A stretch of 64,000 nucleotides of DNA from Lineus longissimus (Eukaryota; Nemertea; Pilidiophora; Heteronemertea; Lineidae): NCBI RefSeq assembly GCF_910592395.1, contig NC_088312.1, positions 3,348,001-3,412,000 on the forward strand, written 5' to 3'. The notes beneath the pieces are model-generated. The model worked only from the letters and a program-made list of their open reading frames with translations. It made no database searches and was not told where the DNA came from. Of this stretch, positions 37,901-50,300 are shown piece after piece. Each line of letters opens with the position of its first letter. The first letter of the stretch is position 1. The position numbers were made by a program, and so were the translations under genes.

Positions 37901-40900
37901 AAAGAAAGGTGGCCCAGCTGAGGAGCAATATAAACAAGAAATGGAAGAGATGAGGAGGAAGGTCCGTCTGCTCGAGGATGAGCTCAAACGCAAGAAGCTG
38001 CAGGCCGAGAAACCGTATGAGAAGGTGAGTAAAAGGAAATGTTTTCATCTAAAGTGTGAGCGGAAGAGCTGTTTGACTGCCTGACATCACAATGCCTCTT
38101 AAGTTTTTTCAGATGCCTTTCAGGCTATCATTGATCAACAAAATCGAACAGCACAGAAAAATATTTGATGTTTTGTAACAGGTGATGTTGTAGGAAGGTT
38201 CTTGTGAAATGCTTTCCAGAGCATGAGTTTTTTCATGGAACCAGATGCTGGGCTGACTTGGGTCAAACCAACAGCTCAGCTATGCAGTCACATTCACCAG
38301 TTTTGAAATGAAAATCTATTCACATGTACTTCACAGCATTGTTTGATAAATTTCATTATCGTTCAACAGGCTGAAGAGACAGTTGCCAAATGGGAGGAGA
38401 CAAAGAAACAACAAAAAGCAATGGCAAGACTAAAACAACGCTTGACAGAAAAGGAACAAGAGAATGAAAAACTTTCGAAACAAGTTGAGCTGACAAAGCA
38501 TGCACTTAACAGGTAAGCATTGAGGTGCTTGCCCCTGATCAGCACCCCCTGGTGGCATCTGTTGCCAAGTACTGGGGACAGAAATTGTCCAAAAAGTCCT
38601 GCATAAGGACAGAACCACTCTAATCAGCTCTTTCTGATACTACATTTGACCTGATTCACTTACCAGAAACAACTTTGAGTTAAAGTGGATGTTTTCTGAA
38701 ATTCGTCCTCCATTGTATTGTATTTACCTCAACCTCTCCTTCAGGGCCAACAAGGACAAAGAGGGAATGGAGGGGAGGCTACGTCGTGTGCCAGAAGAGA
38801 AGATCACTGCCAGCGTTGCCATGAGAGCACACTCGGCCAAACCTGATCACGAGGAACAAGATCTCAAGAGAAGAAATTACGAATTGGAAGAAGAGGTAAC
38901 AGATCTGCCTTGCCTGAATTAATGCAGTGCACTCCATTGTGCGAAATCGTTTTGTTGTGTCCATTGATGAGTATTGTACTGGCTCTTTCTAGAGCAAGCC
39001 ACAGTCCTGTCCAAATCTCTAAAATGTTCTCTCAGTTGATATCATTCTCTTTCCAGCTGAGTGAAGTGAAAGCCCAGCTTGCTCTTGGTCCTGGGGCTGC
39101 ACTAGAACAGGTCAATACAAAGAACAAATTTCTCAAAGAGAAATTGGAGGATCTCGAAAGGCAGACGGCTAGAAGAGCTTTGCAGGTTCGTATACGTTAT
39201 CAGTATCATATGCTTCTCTCTTTGAAATAGTCATTATCTGACCAAATGAGATAATCTCAGCAGTTTAGGCATCTAATCAGAAGTCTTTGGATCTCGAACT
39301 GACTTGAGAACTGCTCCTAATTGAATCAGCTCAATGAGGTTAGTGCTTGAAACTCAGTGTTCAGGTTTGGCAGGGTAAATATTAAGACTTGTCTTTTTTT
39401 AGGGTATGAGTGGGTCTGAACAGGAAGCAGCATACAGACAGCTCCTTGAGCGGGAACAGAAGCTTCACCGGCAATACATTAAACTGTCCGAGGAGAATAT
39501 CGAACTCAAGTTTGAGAATGAACAAATGGGCAAAGACCTACCAAGGTTGAAGGAACGCATCAAAGATTTGCAGCAGTATGCGGAGGTTCTGAAGCATGAG
39601 AATTCTGAGATGAAAGGCACATCAAGGTCGCTTGGATCATTTGGGTCTTCGTCTACTGGTCTTCGCAGGGTAGGTAGCATTAAAGGGAGGAAGGAGGTAG
39701 AAATTGGAATGCAAGACATGGCCATTTGCTTCGGTCTTGTGGGTCTTTGTCAGAGTTTCACAATGTGGTTTGACAGAGGATTAGCTTATAGAATTAAACA
39801 TGTTCATGTGTACAAAAACTTTCAAAAATCATTGCTTGTTTCAGATTGGAGACAGTGGTAAAAGTACCAAGGAACTTGAAAAAACGATTCAACTATTGAA
39901 AAAGGTGGTCGAGCGAGTTCAATCTGAGAATGAGCGACTGAAGAGGGCACCTGGTCCTGCAAGTGAGGATGTAATGGCTGGTCTAGAAGTAGAAAATCAT
40001 GGCTTGAAGATTCAACTAGATGACCTGCGGCAGAAGTTTGGAGCACAGTTGAGTCAGCGGTATGAAAGCACGCAGAAAGGAACGGCAAAGATGGCTGCTG
40101 ATTATGAGAAAATTCGAAAGGAATTACGGAAGGTAGGGAAAGAAAGTATTACTGTGTGACTCTTGAGGCATGCTTAGTTTTATGACTGATTGCGCTAAAG
40201 AATGTATTAGCTGAACTCGCCAAGACAGTAGCTGTGTACATGTATTTGGCTGCCGATTTCCTTGAACATGTTTCAACAAGTTAAATTACACAACCTCCAT
40301 CATTCCAGGAGGTTGAAGCCAACGAAAAGTTACGCATCGAGAAACGTCAGGTGGAGATGACTAATGAGCAGTTGAAGAAGGAGATGGAGATTGTAAAAGC
40401 AAAGTCGGAGATAGAAGATGACAGACGATCGAACGCTGGTATGGGCCATGGGTTGGATAGCAAGGGCTGGACAAACGCCGTCGCAACCAGGATGTATGAG
40501 GAGAAGGTCAAGGCACTGCAAAATGATCTGGAGAAAAAGGTATAAAGAAGATTTAACCAGTTCACTGTCACGCCTGTAAATATGCAGGGGAGTAGATTCT
40601 ACCATTATGTGTCATGGCTGTATACATGTATATACACGTATGGGTATATCTCCTTTTGAACCCTGTTTGTGAGGTTTATATGGCTTTTCAACAGCACGCA
40701 CCTGGTATCCAGGGGATGTTTCTACCACCTTCCTTCTGGTGTTGGGCTCCTGTGAGTCAAGATTTTAGCTTGAAAATTGCACAGTGGAGAGCCAGCCCTC
40801 TTCAGCACATCATTTTATTTTATGTATATTATTATTTCAGAATGGCATGTTGTCTGACATGAAGACATTGCTTCGAGATGCTGCCCAGAGAGAAGAGAGT

Positions 40901-42110
40901 CTGGTACAACAGCTAGATGAAATGAATGAAAAGGTCAGACTATATTGTGACTAAAACGTGATTTCTGAATCAATGAAGAGATAATAGTTGCGAAATATCA
41001 GGACTGACCTGATCTAATGTGAGGATGAAACTAGATGAAACCAGATGAAACTGGATTTTCAGTTGATAGAATTATATGGCGATGTAATGAGAGGACAATG
41101 TAAAATGATAAGAGGCAACGATCAAGACTAACCCCCCCCCCCCCCCCAACAAAAATGTTTAATCAAACTAACTAAATGATATATTTCATGCTCATTTTCA
41201 GATTGTGGTATTGGAACGTTTCCCGCAAGGCGCTAACATCAGTGACCATGACCTGATGCAGCAGTTCCAGCAGATGAGGCTGAGGGTGGATCGCCTGGAG
41301 AACGAGAAACGTGAACTGCTGCATGAGTTGAAGATGTCTAGGCATCAGGATCGAGGCTCAGATGAGACAGTAAGTCCTCCTCAAGAAAAATATTATGTTT
41401 TAATGTATCAAAAATACATGTACCTTTTGAATTCTGAGTTCACATTTGACGTGAATTGTATTTCATTGAATGTTCCAGTTTTTTCCACCAGGCCATATTC
41501 ACTGAATCAAAAGTTTACAGTTTGAAAAGACCTAAAGTGGATAGAGTGGCTTTTTCATCTGAACTCATCAAGTGTTCCTCAGGATTTGAATTCAGCGGTT
41601 TTTTTCCCATTTTAGCCGACGGAGGACATGTTAGCGAGGCTAGCTGCATCTGATCGAGTTCTTAATGAAAACGTCGAGCTCCGTCTGCAACTAAAAACAC
41701 TGCAACTCGACAAAGACAAGTCAGGGATGGAAGTGAAAAGGGTAGGTTGTCATAGTTTGTGTCTTCCTAAACTGGAAATGCTTTGATGACGTGCTCTAGG
41801 CCAGATGTCATGGGAACCCTATCTGGCTGAATTGGTCCTGCCCCTAGTCTCTGTTGATGTTTTTTTAATCATCATATGTTCAACTCATGTTGTCTTCTGT
41901 AACGTCACCTTCAAGACTCCATGAACCTATATCCCTTTATTTTTTCAGTTGAAAGAAGAACTGTCCAACTTCAGTCCGGAGTTTTTCGAAGAAATTGAGG
42001 ATCTTAAATTCAACTTCAAGGAAGCCATTCAGAAAAATGTGCTTTATGAGGAACAATTGAAACAGTTTTCACAACAGTTTGGGGTGTCTGTGAACATTCC
42101 AGGATTGTGA
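25999..42110 (+). CDS. CEP290: Centrosomal protein 290 (ciliary transition zone; NPHP6)
   Basis: Giant coiled-coil protein that links microtubules to membrane in the ciliary transition zone. Forty-one coding exons, phases consistent, 2489 residues (human 2479): 25999-26091, 26282-26435, 26663-26718, 26988-27128, 27384-27437, 27696-27848, 28189-28461, 28625-28865, 29147-29325, 29535-29605, 29755-29947, 30112-30185, 30342-30486, 30637-30858, 30990-31154, 31357-31635, 31828-31920, 32194-32424, 32594-32879, 33012-33202, 33394-33685, 33870-34186, 34440-34634, 34918-35106, 35228-35362, 35572-35796, 36286-36504, 36634-36788, 36948-37161, 37455-37707, 37801-38024, 38370-38512, 38745-38895, 39057-39185, 39403-39669, 39845-40132, 40309-40539, 40841-40933, 41202-41369, 41616-41741, 41949-42110. 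Landmarks shared with vertebrates: DDDIMVAVNNKVEEWK, DENEQLRERLNLEP, KFALIRHQQGLLY, MKELNERQRA, ALKEKQHK and a C-terminus ending VNIPGL. Nearly all of it is heptad-rich coiled coil. It is head-to-head with the STAND-TPR gene. Confidence 0.97.
27856..28021. mobile_element. TA-flanked MITE, copy 2, in a CEP290 intron
   Basis: A 166-bp element starting CAGTAGAACCTCTCTATT and ending GAGGTTCCACTG, flanked by TA (27854-27855 and 28022-28023). It is the same family as 14467-14609 but has one more internal GAGAGGT-type unit. It begins only 8 nt past the 5' splice site of the CEP290 exon ending at 27848. Confidence 0.75.
31188..31275 (+). mobile_element. tRNA-derived SINE-like fragment in a CEP290 intron
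   Basis: TGGCAGAGGCACAGTGATG resembles a tRNA A box and GGGTTTGAATCC about 40 bp on resembles the B box (GGTTCGANTCC). CTGGTCTTCTTACTGATAGG sits between them like an anticodon arm, as in animal tRNA-derived SINE heads. It is too diverged for a working tRNA and has no clear 3' tail. Confidence 0.4.
41132..41147 (+). repeat. Poly-C run
   Basis: Sixteen consecutive C bases in the CEP290 intron between exons ending 40933 and starting 41202. A similar G run is at 21761-21772. The exact length is prone to sequencing error. Confidence 0.9.
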
Positions 42111-43080
42111 ATAGATGCACCAACCAGTTTCACTATGTATGACGTCACGAATAGATGGAATTTGCCCTATCAGTCAATACAGTCTGGTTACTGCCTTCAG
42201 TCTGTGAAGTCAGTCTTTCAAGCCGATATTGTTGTGTGTACACTGGACTTCAGACAACTGTGATGAGCTTAGAAAATGGCTCTTAGTTTTGAACTGTAGT
42301 GAGAATCTTTAAATATTTTTTAAATGGAGATAGTTTAGTCCTTTTAAGTTTAGTTTAGTTTAGTTTAAAACAGTTTTTGTTGACTTAGCTTTTCTGTGCA
42401 GAGAACCTGTATAAATAATGCAGATGTATGTAGTGCCATGTATTCTTGATGTCTACTTCAAATCGTTTTTGAAAAGGGAGTCCTCAAGAAAATTTTTTGC
42501 AGGACCCACTGTATGTAGTTCAGTAGTTTTGTAATCCGAAATACGTGTAGGTCAGCCTGTGACCACATGACGTAGTTTCTTTTCAAATAGCAAGTCCAAA
42601 AATTTATCTAAAAGCCACAGCCCATGGATTACCTTTCATGCAAGCTTTTGTCAAATTTTGTATTGGCTGCCTTCTCGCTACACATACCGTCCAAGCCACT
42701 GATCTTTCTTTATGATTTGATTATCAAAAGTGTTGTCTATTTTTGTCTCATGATCCCTGGGTGTCAATCAAACTGGTTTTGTGTCTGTGCTGTGCACAGC
42801 AAGACAGATTCAGGGCTGTAAATTGCATGCGAGATATTTTATTTGAATGTTGATGTAAATAATAACCGATTGTTTTGTCATGATGGTATTGAGTGACAGT
42901 ATTCTACTTAGAAATGAATTTTATACCTGTACTGTATTGCCTTTATAACTTGGATTGATATGGAAGAGAGAAATCAGGGAGTGAGAAGACCATCCAAATC
43001 AAAAAGCGTCCTTTACTTTACAGCAAATCGAGATTATCTTTGAAGTGACTGATTAATAAAGTTTATCACAGTATCATTAT
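42111..43080 (+). other. CEP290: CEP290 3' UTR with polyadenylation signal
   Basis: Non-coding sequence after the stop. AATAAA at 43055-43060 is the likely signal; another is near 43152. A short TTTAG tandem repeat lies at about 42343-42366. Confidence 0.55.
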
Positions 43081-43928
43081 GTAGTTATGTAATTATATCA
43101 ATAGGAATTAGAATTTTGTTCTTCCAGTAGAATACATTTTTTGTACTGGTAAAATAAACGAACAAAGGTAAACATAGAAATATCATGTTTCCTAGTTATT
43201 GTTTTTCTGGTATTGACGAGGTGGTCATATTCTAGGGGGTCTCTGAAAGGGTAAGCATCTCGAAGCTGTTTCAACCAACTCCGCTGGAATAATATTATAA
43301 GTCACAAATCCTTGGAAAGATTGGCCGAGTCCATTATATTCTCAGCCTTTCATTCAATTTTCAAATGCTGAACAATTCAAGAACAAATACTGTTTATAAA
43401 GTTTTGTAGTTTTATTGAAATATAAAAAATATCACAGTCAATATTTGACATGCTTCCTATAACCTACAGGTTGCCATATTCTATCACTACCATGCCTTCA
43501 GATCTACTTCTGATAAGTTACCTACAATATTCTCATTAAACTATTCCCATTATTCATAGTTTCAGGATATTCTTGCAAATATACCAAACATTAACACACC
43601 TGCTGCTTGTCTCACATCATTGCAAGTAAATTGTACTTGAGTCTGTTGGCGACATGTACTTCTACATGACTTCATGACAGATTATCAAAAACAGTTTCAC
43701 AAAAACTCAAATACAGATTTATCCAGAAAGTAAGAGTACACAATATGTAATAAATGTAAAAATAAATCATTGTCAAGTTCATGTAGATATGGTGGATTGT
43801 AAGTAATGCATATAGGATGTTACAAAATACTGAAGGACAGTCCATAAGGTCTCGACACAATACAGACTACCCTATTGTCTATTGTATCTGATAATACACT
43901 AAATTATCTACATCTGGTAATACACTGT
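43081..43928 (-). other. 3' flank of the unrecognised minus-strand gene
   Basis: AT-rich non-coding sequence. TTTATT at 43411-43416 is AATAAA on the minus strand and could end the transcript of the gene at 43929-45756, giving a 3' UTR of about 510 bp. I see no gene in it. Confidence 0.45.
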
Positions 43929-45756
43929 CTATTGTGTGAGATAAGTCTTCTTGTATTCCTGCGATGCTTTCATTAGATCCTTTCGATAGTCCATTAGATC
44001 CTGCCAACAATCACTGCTTTTCATCAGTTCTGTATTTTTGTGAGCCTCGTAGTGAAAGTCTGGAGTTTTGAGCTCATACCTGAAATGGAAAAGGAATTTG
44101 TTTAACAAAAATGAAAGATTTAAGTCATGCACATCTAATAAACCTAGCAACTTTGCCTGAAAACAAGATTTTCAGTAGATCAGAAGGTACCGTACTAACC
44201 ATTTTGGCACAGGTCCCCTGATTCTCTCCAATTCCTGTATTCGTTTCACCTCCAACATCTGTTGTTCTTCGATGCGTAACCTCTCCATCCTCAACCTGGC
44301 TAGGTCATGCTGATACGGTGTGGTGAGGAGAACAGTTGAAGATCCTGAAAGAGACAGCAAAACAACATAAGATAACAACATTCATTTATGTTCCGATTAT
44401 CTAAAGGATTTGCTCTCTGTTCAAGGATTCTTTGCCTACCAAGGAAAACATCAAGAATGATTCTGAAAATGAAGGAATAGTGTACATGTACAGAGCACAC
44501 ATCATTGTAAATGAGTTTTATTTGACAGAGATGATTGTCACATTTGATCTTCTTCTTACTAGCATCTGACAGACAAACAGGTCGGGTTTATGAAGTCAGC
44601 AGACAATACACAGATGAACTACTGGTAAATTTGAATACCTATAGTTGGTGCCACAGAGCTCATCAAATACATCCTATCAACGTCCTCCCTTGTTGGAGAC
44701 TTGGGCCTCTTCTTCCTTGGGCTGATGGGTCTCCATGGTTCTCCAGGGGAAGGTAAACCCTTCGCTGGTGGGGACACTGTCTTGGACTTTGGAGGAGGAC
44801 TTGCTAGGGAAGCCCTTACAGAGAAAGAAGCACCAAGGGTAACAGGGAAAAATTCCTCAGCACAGCGGTCCAACCTTCTCATCTGGACTTCATCCATTAG
44901 ATTAGAAGTATTACTAGTTGGTGGGGTCTTCAATCTTTCTCTTGCAATGTGCTTTGCTGCAATAGCCGCACCAAGATTCCCTGATGAGCGATTCAATGGG
45001 GATGCTGATCGTTCTGGCGTACTTGCAGTCTGGTGCATCGGAAAATCAAGTCTATTTTTATGCACAGGATTCACAAACCACTGCAGATCAGACTTTCCTG
45101 TCTTTAATTTATCATCAAAATCATAACCCAATGTGCTGCCATTCATAATCTTCTGAAGCTCCTCTTGAAGTTGTGTTTCATCAGTATTCAAAAATGAGTT
45201 GGCCACTTCTGCATCTAAAGCATCTTCTGCTGTTGAATTGAATTTTGGGCCTTTTACTTTTTCTACTTCTTCATCACTGAAACTGACACTCTTCTTTAAA
45301 CTGCTACCAATTGTGTTCCCTCTTGTCCCGTACTTTTCTGGGCTGTATGATTCACTGTATTCAGTGTATGAATTTGACAGTCCATTTGTAGAAATTGTTC
45401 GCTGGGAGTTGGTGAGGTGTCCAGGATGGTTACTGCAAAAAAACGACAACATTCAAGCATCTTCAGCATAGTGAGTGACAATTCTCCAGTTAGTTGACAC
45501 CAAAAGGAATCATCCGACAATCGGTATCACGTATATTAATTGGCGTGGGTGTAAAATGCCAAATTACCAGATGACGTGAGATGTTCCGTTTTGAGAGCAA
45601 TCACATCATGATCTGACCCATTCTTGACAACGCCATTGATACCTAACAGCACCTAGTATTCAACTTCTGTCTTAAACTATACCTGATTACTTTTGTACAT
45701 GCATTCACTACTAAATTCCTGTTAGAAGAACGAGATTTTCTCTTCTCCTTCGACAT
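43929..45756 (-). CDS. Unrecognised 387-residue protein with a PP1-docking-like motif
   Basis: Four minus-strand exons, 45756-45683, 45432-44639, 44344-44200, 44079-43929, give 387 residues with consistent phases. The first exon encodes MSKEKRKSRSSNRNLV and its donor phase joins exon 2 (SNHPGHL), which is why I chose this start. The N-terminal half is Ser-rich and disordered-looking and contains LKKSVSFSDEE, which fits the RVxF pattern for protein phosphatase 1 docking. The centre has S/T-P sites and a basic stretch, SPRKKRPKSP. Exon 3 encodes a charged helix (RLRMERLRIEEQQMLEVKR) followed across the junction by a compact motif, GPVPKWYELKTPDFHYEAH. The conserved-looking C-terminus suggests a real domain, but I do not recognise the family and assign no function. 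It faces HELB head-to-head. Confidence 0.75.
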
Positions 45757-45778
45757 TTCACCGCTTCATTAGTTACGA

Positions 45779-45790
45779 CGCATGCGCAGT
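45779..45790. promoter_or_regulatory. NRF-1-like site upstream of the minus-strand gene
   Basis: CGCATGCGCAGT lies 22 bp upstream of the minus-strand ATG at 45756. It matches the palindromic GCGCATGCGC-type NRF-1 site common in TATA-less promoters. Binding is inferred from the motif alone. Confidence 0.5.
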
Positions 45791-45814
45791 AGGACTGACA
45801 GATGCACGGAACCA

Positions 45815-46646
45815 ATAAGGTCTCGTTAGGGAGTTTTTCCCGAATGTACGCGATGATGACGGCCCCATTAGCAGGACGTAACATCCATTTTAAAATGCGT
45901 TTCCAAAGTGATTGCATTAAGACAACCCATTTGTATCGTATATCACTGGAAACGCCCGATTCCCCTGATTCTGCAGGATGTTAAATTGGGCAGTTTATTT
46001 GTTTAAATAAATCATAAGCGTCGCATTTGCTCCTCTAGCTCTGTTCACCATCCCAAATCGTATTGGCAATTGGGCCAGACAATCACGGAAAACCCCAAAT
46101 ATTATACATTCCTTCCTAAATAATTCTTACAGTGACCATTCTCCCATGAAAGACAGTTACTTACGCTACACAAAAATCAAAAAAAATCGAGGGTCAACCA
46201 TTGAACTTTTGAGATATGTTGAATTTTGCACAAATCAGCTAAAAACGCACCAACTGGCACTGGACGGCATTTCAACATGGGGCCGACACACATTCCAAGT
46301 TTTAGTGTATACATACGTCTACAACAACAGTAAAATACGCAGTTTCTTGTTAGCCCCCTATTGAGTAGCGCTCTAGGTTTCAGAAACTTCAAAAACATGT
46401 CTTTGCCAAAACAACTGCGAAATTAACACTGGCATACTGTAATGATTTTTTAGAAACTACGGGTTGGCCGCGCATGAATACTAAAACTCCCTAATGAGAC
46501 GTTAGTCCACTGCCCGGTTCCGGAGGAATTAGACAAAGTCGAAAGAAAAAAGAAAAATAAGTTCAAAATTCCAGTAATTTCTAGGTTTCTTGTTAGCCGC
46601 CTAGGCCCCCTATTGAGTAGCGCGCTAGGTTTGAGAAACTCCAATG
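45815..46646. repeat. Upstream region with inverted and direct repeats
   Basis: The word GTCTCGTTAGGGAGTTTTT at 45823-45841 recurs inverted at 46482-46502 (AAAACTCCCTAATGAGACG), each near a CGGAACC-type word. Separately, a 50-60 bp segment with TTTCTTGTTAGC, CCCCTATTGAGTAGCGC and CTAGGTTT is directly repeated at about 46341-46395 and 46584-46645. This may be a degraded inverted-repeat transposon between gene 6 and HELB. No transposase frame or clear target duplication is seen. Confidence 0.5.
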
Positions 46647-47380
46647 ATGTGTTGATGAATTCAATGAATCCTTCAATTCCTTTCGTTTTCTTGGCGAACT
46701 GACGTCCGACCTTGTCAATGACCCGTTGTCGTTGAGTGTACCTGCATTGCCATTTGTGTGTAAGCAGTTATCTGTTTTTAGACGAAACCTTTGGACTTTT
46801 TGGTCGATTTCGGAGAGAACACCTCGTCTCATTATTTAGCCAATTCAATATTGTTCAAGTGTTTCTTTCATCATGCCAACGACTCTCTTCTTTGGCTGTA
46901 AGTTAAGGTTGTGACATTCACATTGTCTTGGGGTGTGAATGGTCTGCTTGCCTTGTGGCGTCTTCTCATCGTCCGCGATAATTCTGAATGTATATAATAG
47001 GCGTCTCAGGTCCTGTGAGGAGGGGCAGTAGAGTAAGTAAAATCACGGGCTGTGGGAATTTCGAAGAGGCTGTGTAGATTATCACCACAACAACGTGATA
47101 TGATTACTCATTGTTTCAGCGGGCATGACTTGGGACATCCAGTGACGCAGCAAAAAGTAGCGACGGTACAGCCAGAAGTAGCAATAACTCGCAAAACAGG
47201 ATCCTTGTCTGACTGGTAACTGGACCACTTAGTTGGTAGGCCCTACCCCACAACTGAGGACAGGTTGTGCCTTTGGGACCGACTGTCTTCATGTCTTCAC
47301 GCTCTTGGCGATTGCACTGGTATCTTCTGGCGAATAGACTACCAAGCAGACATAAAGTTCCAATTAGAGTACTTTAGAGC
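46647..47380. promoter_or_regulatory. Upstream region of HELB
   Basis: Sequence between the repeats and the HELB start codon. It probably holds the HELB promoter and 5' UTR. A minus-strand open frame, 46593-46832 (starting MRRGVLSEID), has a good donor but its phase does not fit the neighbouring gene, so it is not called. Confidence 0.35.
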
Positions 47381-50300
47381 ATGGAAACTGAAATAGTTTC
47401 GGGTTATTTTGTGGTTGATAAGACGACTGCACAGAATGATGATGGAGATGGAAGTGATGCCGATTCTGGGGATGATGAGGCGTCCTTTTTGGATGCTGAT
47501 GAAGAAACTGGTGGACAACCTTTTGGCCTGAAGCCAGTGAGGAAAAGGACAGGTGTGTTTGTGTTCAAATAAAATCTTCACCCTGGAGAATCATTCGCAA
47601 GCTTACTGAGAATCTTATTTAACTAGTCTTGTGTATTGAAGGAAGACCCTCCAACTTTATACCCAGCAGTTCCAGTCAGTGGTGCCTGGATGCATGCTGG
47701 AAGTAAGTGCCAAAATAAATGGAAGACTCGGGATCAGGAAGAAGAGGCTTTGGAAAATGTCTGCATCACAAAAAAACAGCGAAAATGTGCGCAGAGTGCT
47801 CACTGACTTCAAATTTAATAAAATATTTATAAAGCGAGTCATTTACATGTATAGTACCGTAAGAAAGAGACCCTAAATGCACCAAAAATGCTAATAATTG
47901 ACGTGTAATGACTTGAAATCTAGCATGCCTGGCATTGTCACCTTTCCAACATGTCTCATTGTCTGACTAGTTCATTTATTTTTTATTTACAGCATTGTTC
48001 CAAGAAATTAAGTCATCTGGTAAACTCGGGAACAAATTCAATGTCATCGGTCGCATCCAACTTGTTGATCCCTGGTGGAAGGTGAAAATGGAAATCAGAA
48101 AAACCAAGCAACCCGTTAAATATTTGATGGGACATCCTGAATACAGTCTACGAGATGATGGTGGAGTGTTTGCGGAGAAGTTGGTCCCTATGTTTCTACA
48201 AAGCATAGAATGTCATGAGCAAATGAAGCAGAATTTCTATGATTATCTTAGGTAACCATCAGTAAAAATGAATCTTCAATTGAAATAAAATACATGTAGG
48301 AGGGTGCTCAATAAGACCATTTTGTAGTAATTCACCAATTTCCAAGTCGGATTTTGGCCAACCTAACCCCCGAAAAAAGACCCTCTGATTGGCTCGTAAT
48401 GAGCATGCTGGGCTTGCAGAATTGGCACTTTTGAAACTACATGTAACTCCAAATATTGCTTTAGGAAATCCCTCTACCAAGGTTGTGTTTGTACAGTCTG
48501 TGCATTTTCAATGCACTGAAGGATTAAAAACACTTTCAACAATAATTTCAACAGTACAATGTATTTCAGTAATAACTCGTAGGCCCTTTGTGGTGTGCCC
48601 TTTGGAATTTCTTATGAATGAAGATAGATGACACCTGATATTCTTGAAGTGCTTGACTAAATCTTTCCGTTCACATTCATGTTATTCAGGAATCAAGGTC
48701 TTTTTGACAAGCTTTCCTTCACCAATTTGATGGAACTGTTGGAAAAGTTTTGTGATTCATCAGAAGAAGCCAAGAAAACTGGACATGATTTGATAGAGAC
48801 AGTCAAATATGGAGGTGAGAACATACGGCACTCACTCAATTTCTCAACCGTGTAATTGTCCGGTACAATGTATAATCCTCGTGTTTACTTATTTCTGAAT
48901 TATTTTCTTAATTTTCCTCCTCAGGACAACTTGTTCTCCGTAGTATGGTGTATACGCAACTTTTCCGCTACCTTCCCAGGCTGGTTCCAAAGCACTTTGT
49001 TATAATGATTGAGACATCTAAAGAACTAGATTTAATTGCTTTAGAAGATGCAATTTACAACGCGCCGTATGTCTTTGGATTTGCTCCGGTAAGTAACTAA
49101 GTTACCATTCAAATCAAAAAAGTTTGCTGAAGATGGGGCTTCATTAAAATGTTTCCGTACCTGTGACTGTAAATTCAGTTAGATGTTCTTTTTCATGGCC
49201 ATATCTGTTTGTGATTTGGAGTAAACATGAGAAATGAGAAAATTAAAGACACAAACATCTCTCGATCTTCAGTATGCTTTGATATGCTTAATATCAACTA
49301 TTATGCGAACCAATGTGAGCATTGATCTTTTTGCACTCCTGTTGCAAATATAAATGCATTGTTATCCTTTATTTCTTAGTTGATGCTATTTACCGGGCTC
49401 TTTCCTTCATTTTAAAGATTCTAAGAACCAAATACCACCAAGATAATAACGTTGAAGCCAGCCTTGAGACCATGATGAAAACTGGCCTGTTCAAAAAGAT
49501 TTCAATATGCCACAAAGATGCTCTCGTAATATACAACACCATGAAACACGACTCCAGAAAGAACGGACATACTTATTCTCGGAAGATGGACTTAGATCAA
49601 TGCAGTTACTTGCAAGATTTAGATCATGAGATCACACGTTGGGACCTTCCAATCCAGTTTTTAATCGACAAGTCAGTAATAAAGAAAGAAATACACGTAC
49701 CTTACAGCTATTACTTCCTGTTGCGGCTCTGGAAGTGTGAGAACGGGATATCGGATAACCTATTAGAACTGATGGAAAGGCATGAGGAAAAACCTTACAC
49801 ATTTGATGTGGATTTTGAGAGGTAAGTAAGGAGACATACGTGGTAGAAAGACAGTCCAGTATCAATGCATCAAATTAAAGTGAATGCAAAGAGTGTGAAA
49901 TTGCTTGGTAAAACAACGACCCAGCATCGAAAATAAGGTGTACCGTGTTAATGTGCATTTTTGTACACTAAATACCGGTGCTTGGACATACATGTAACAA
50001 TGAGTAGAAAAGTCAGATAACTTAACAAACTCATATCCTTTATCATATTGTTCCGAGTACATGAGTTCTGTTATTCCTTAGACTGTTTAGCCTGCAAACA
50101 ACAGGCAAATTGTATTGCCACCGTCTTACCATTCCAGTGAAGAATTCGAAGGTGTTAGAAGAGATCCCGACCAGATGAAGGTGGCAGAGGCTATAGGAAA
50201 GCACCCTATCGTGGTCATCTCTGGAAAGGGAGGATGTGGAAAGACAACCACAGTCAGCGCTACACTCAACTATGCAAAGAGGTTGAAGAGTGAAGAATTT

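Noticed and set aside
46593-46832. A 79-residue minus frame starting MRRGVLSEID with a donor-like CAG/GTACAC.
   Set aside because: Donor phase does not join exon 2 of the neighbouring minus gene, whereas the short exon at 45756-45683 fits exactly.
49322-49417. Upstream extension of HELB exon 5 in the same open frame.
   Set aside because: Joining exon 4 to the AG at 49379 breaks frame; the AG at 49417 keeps it and aligns with the family.
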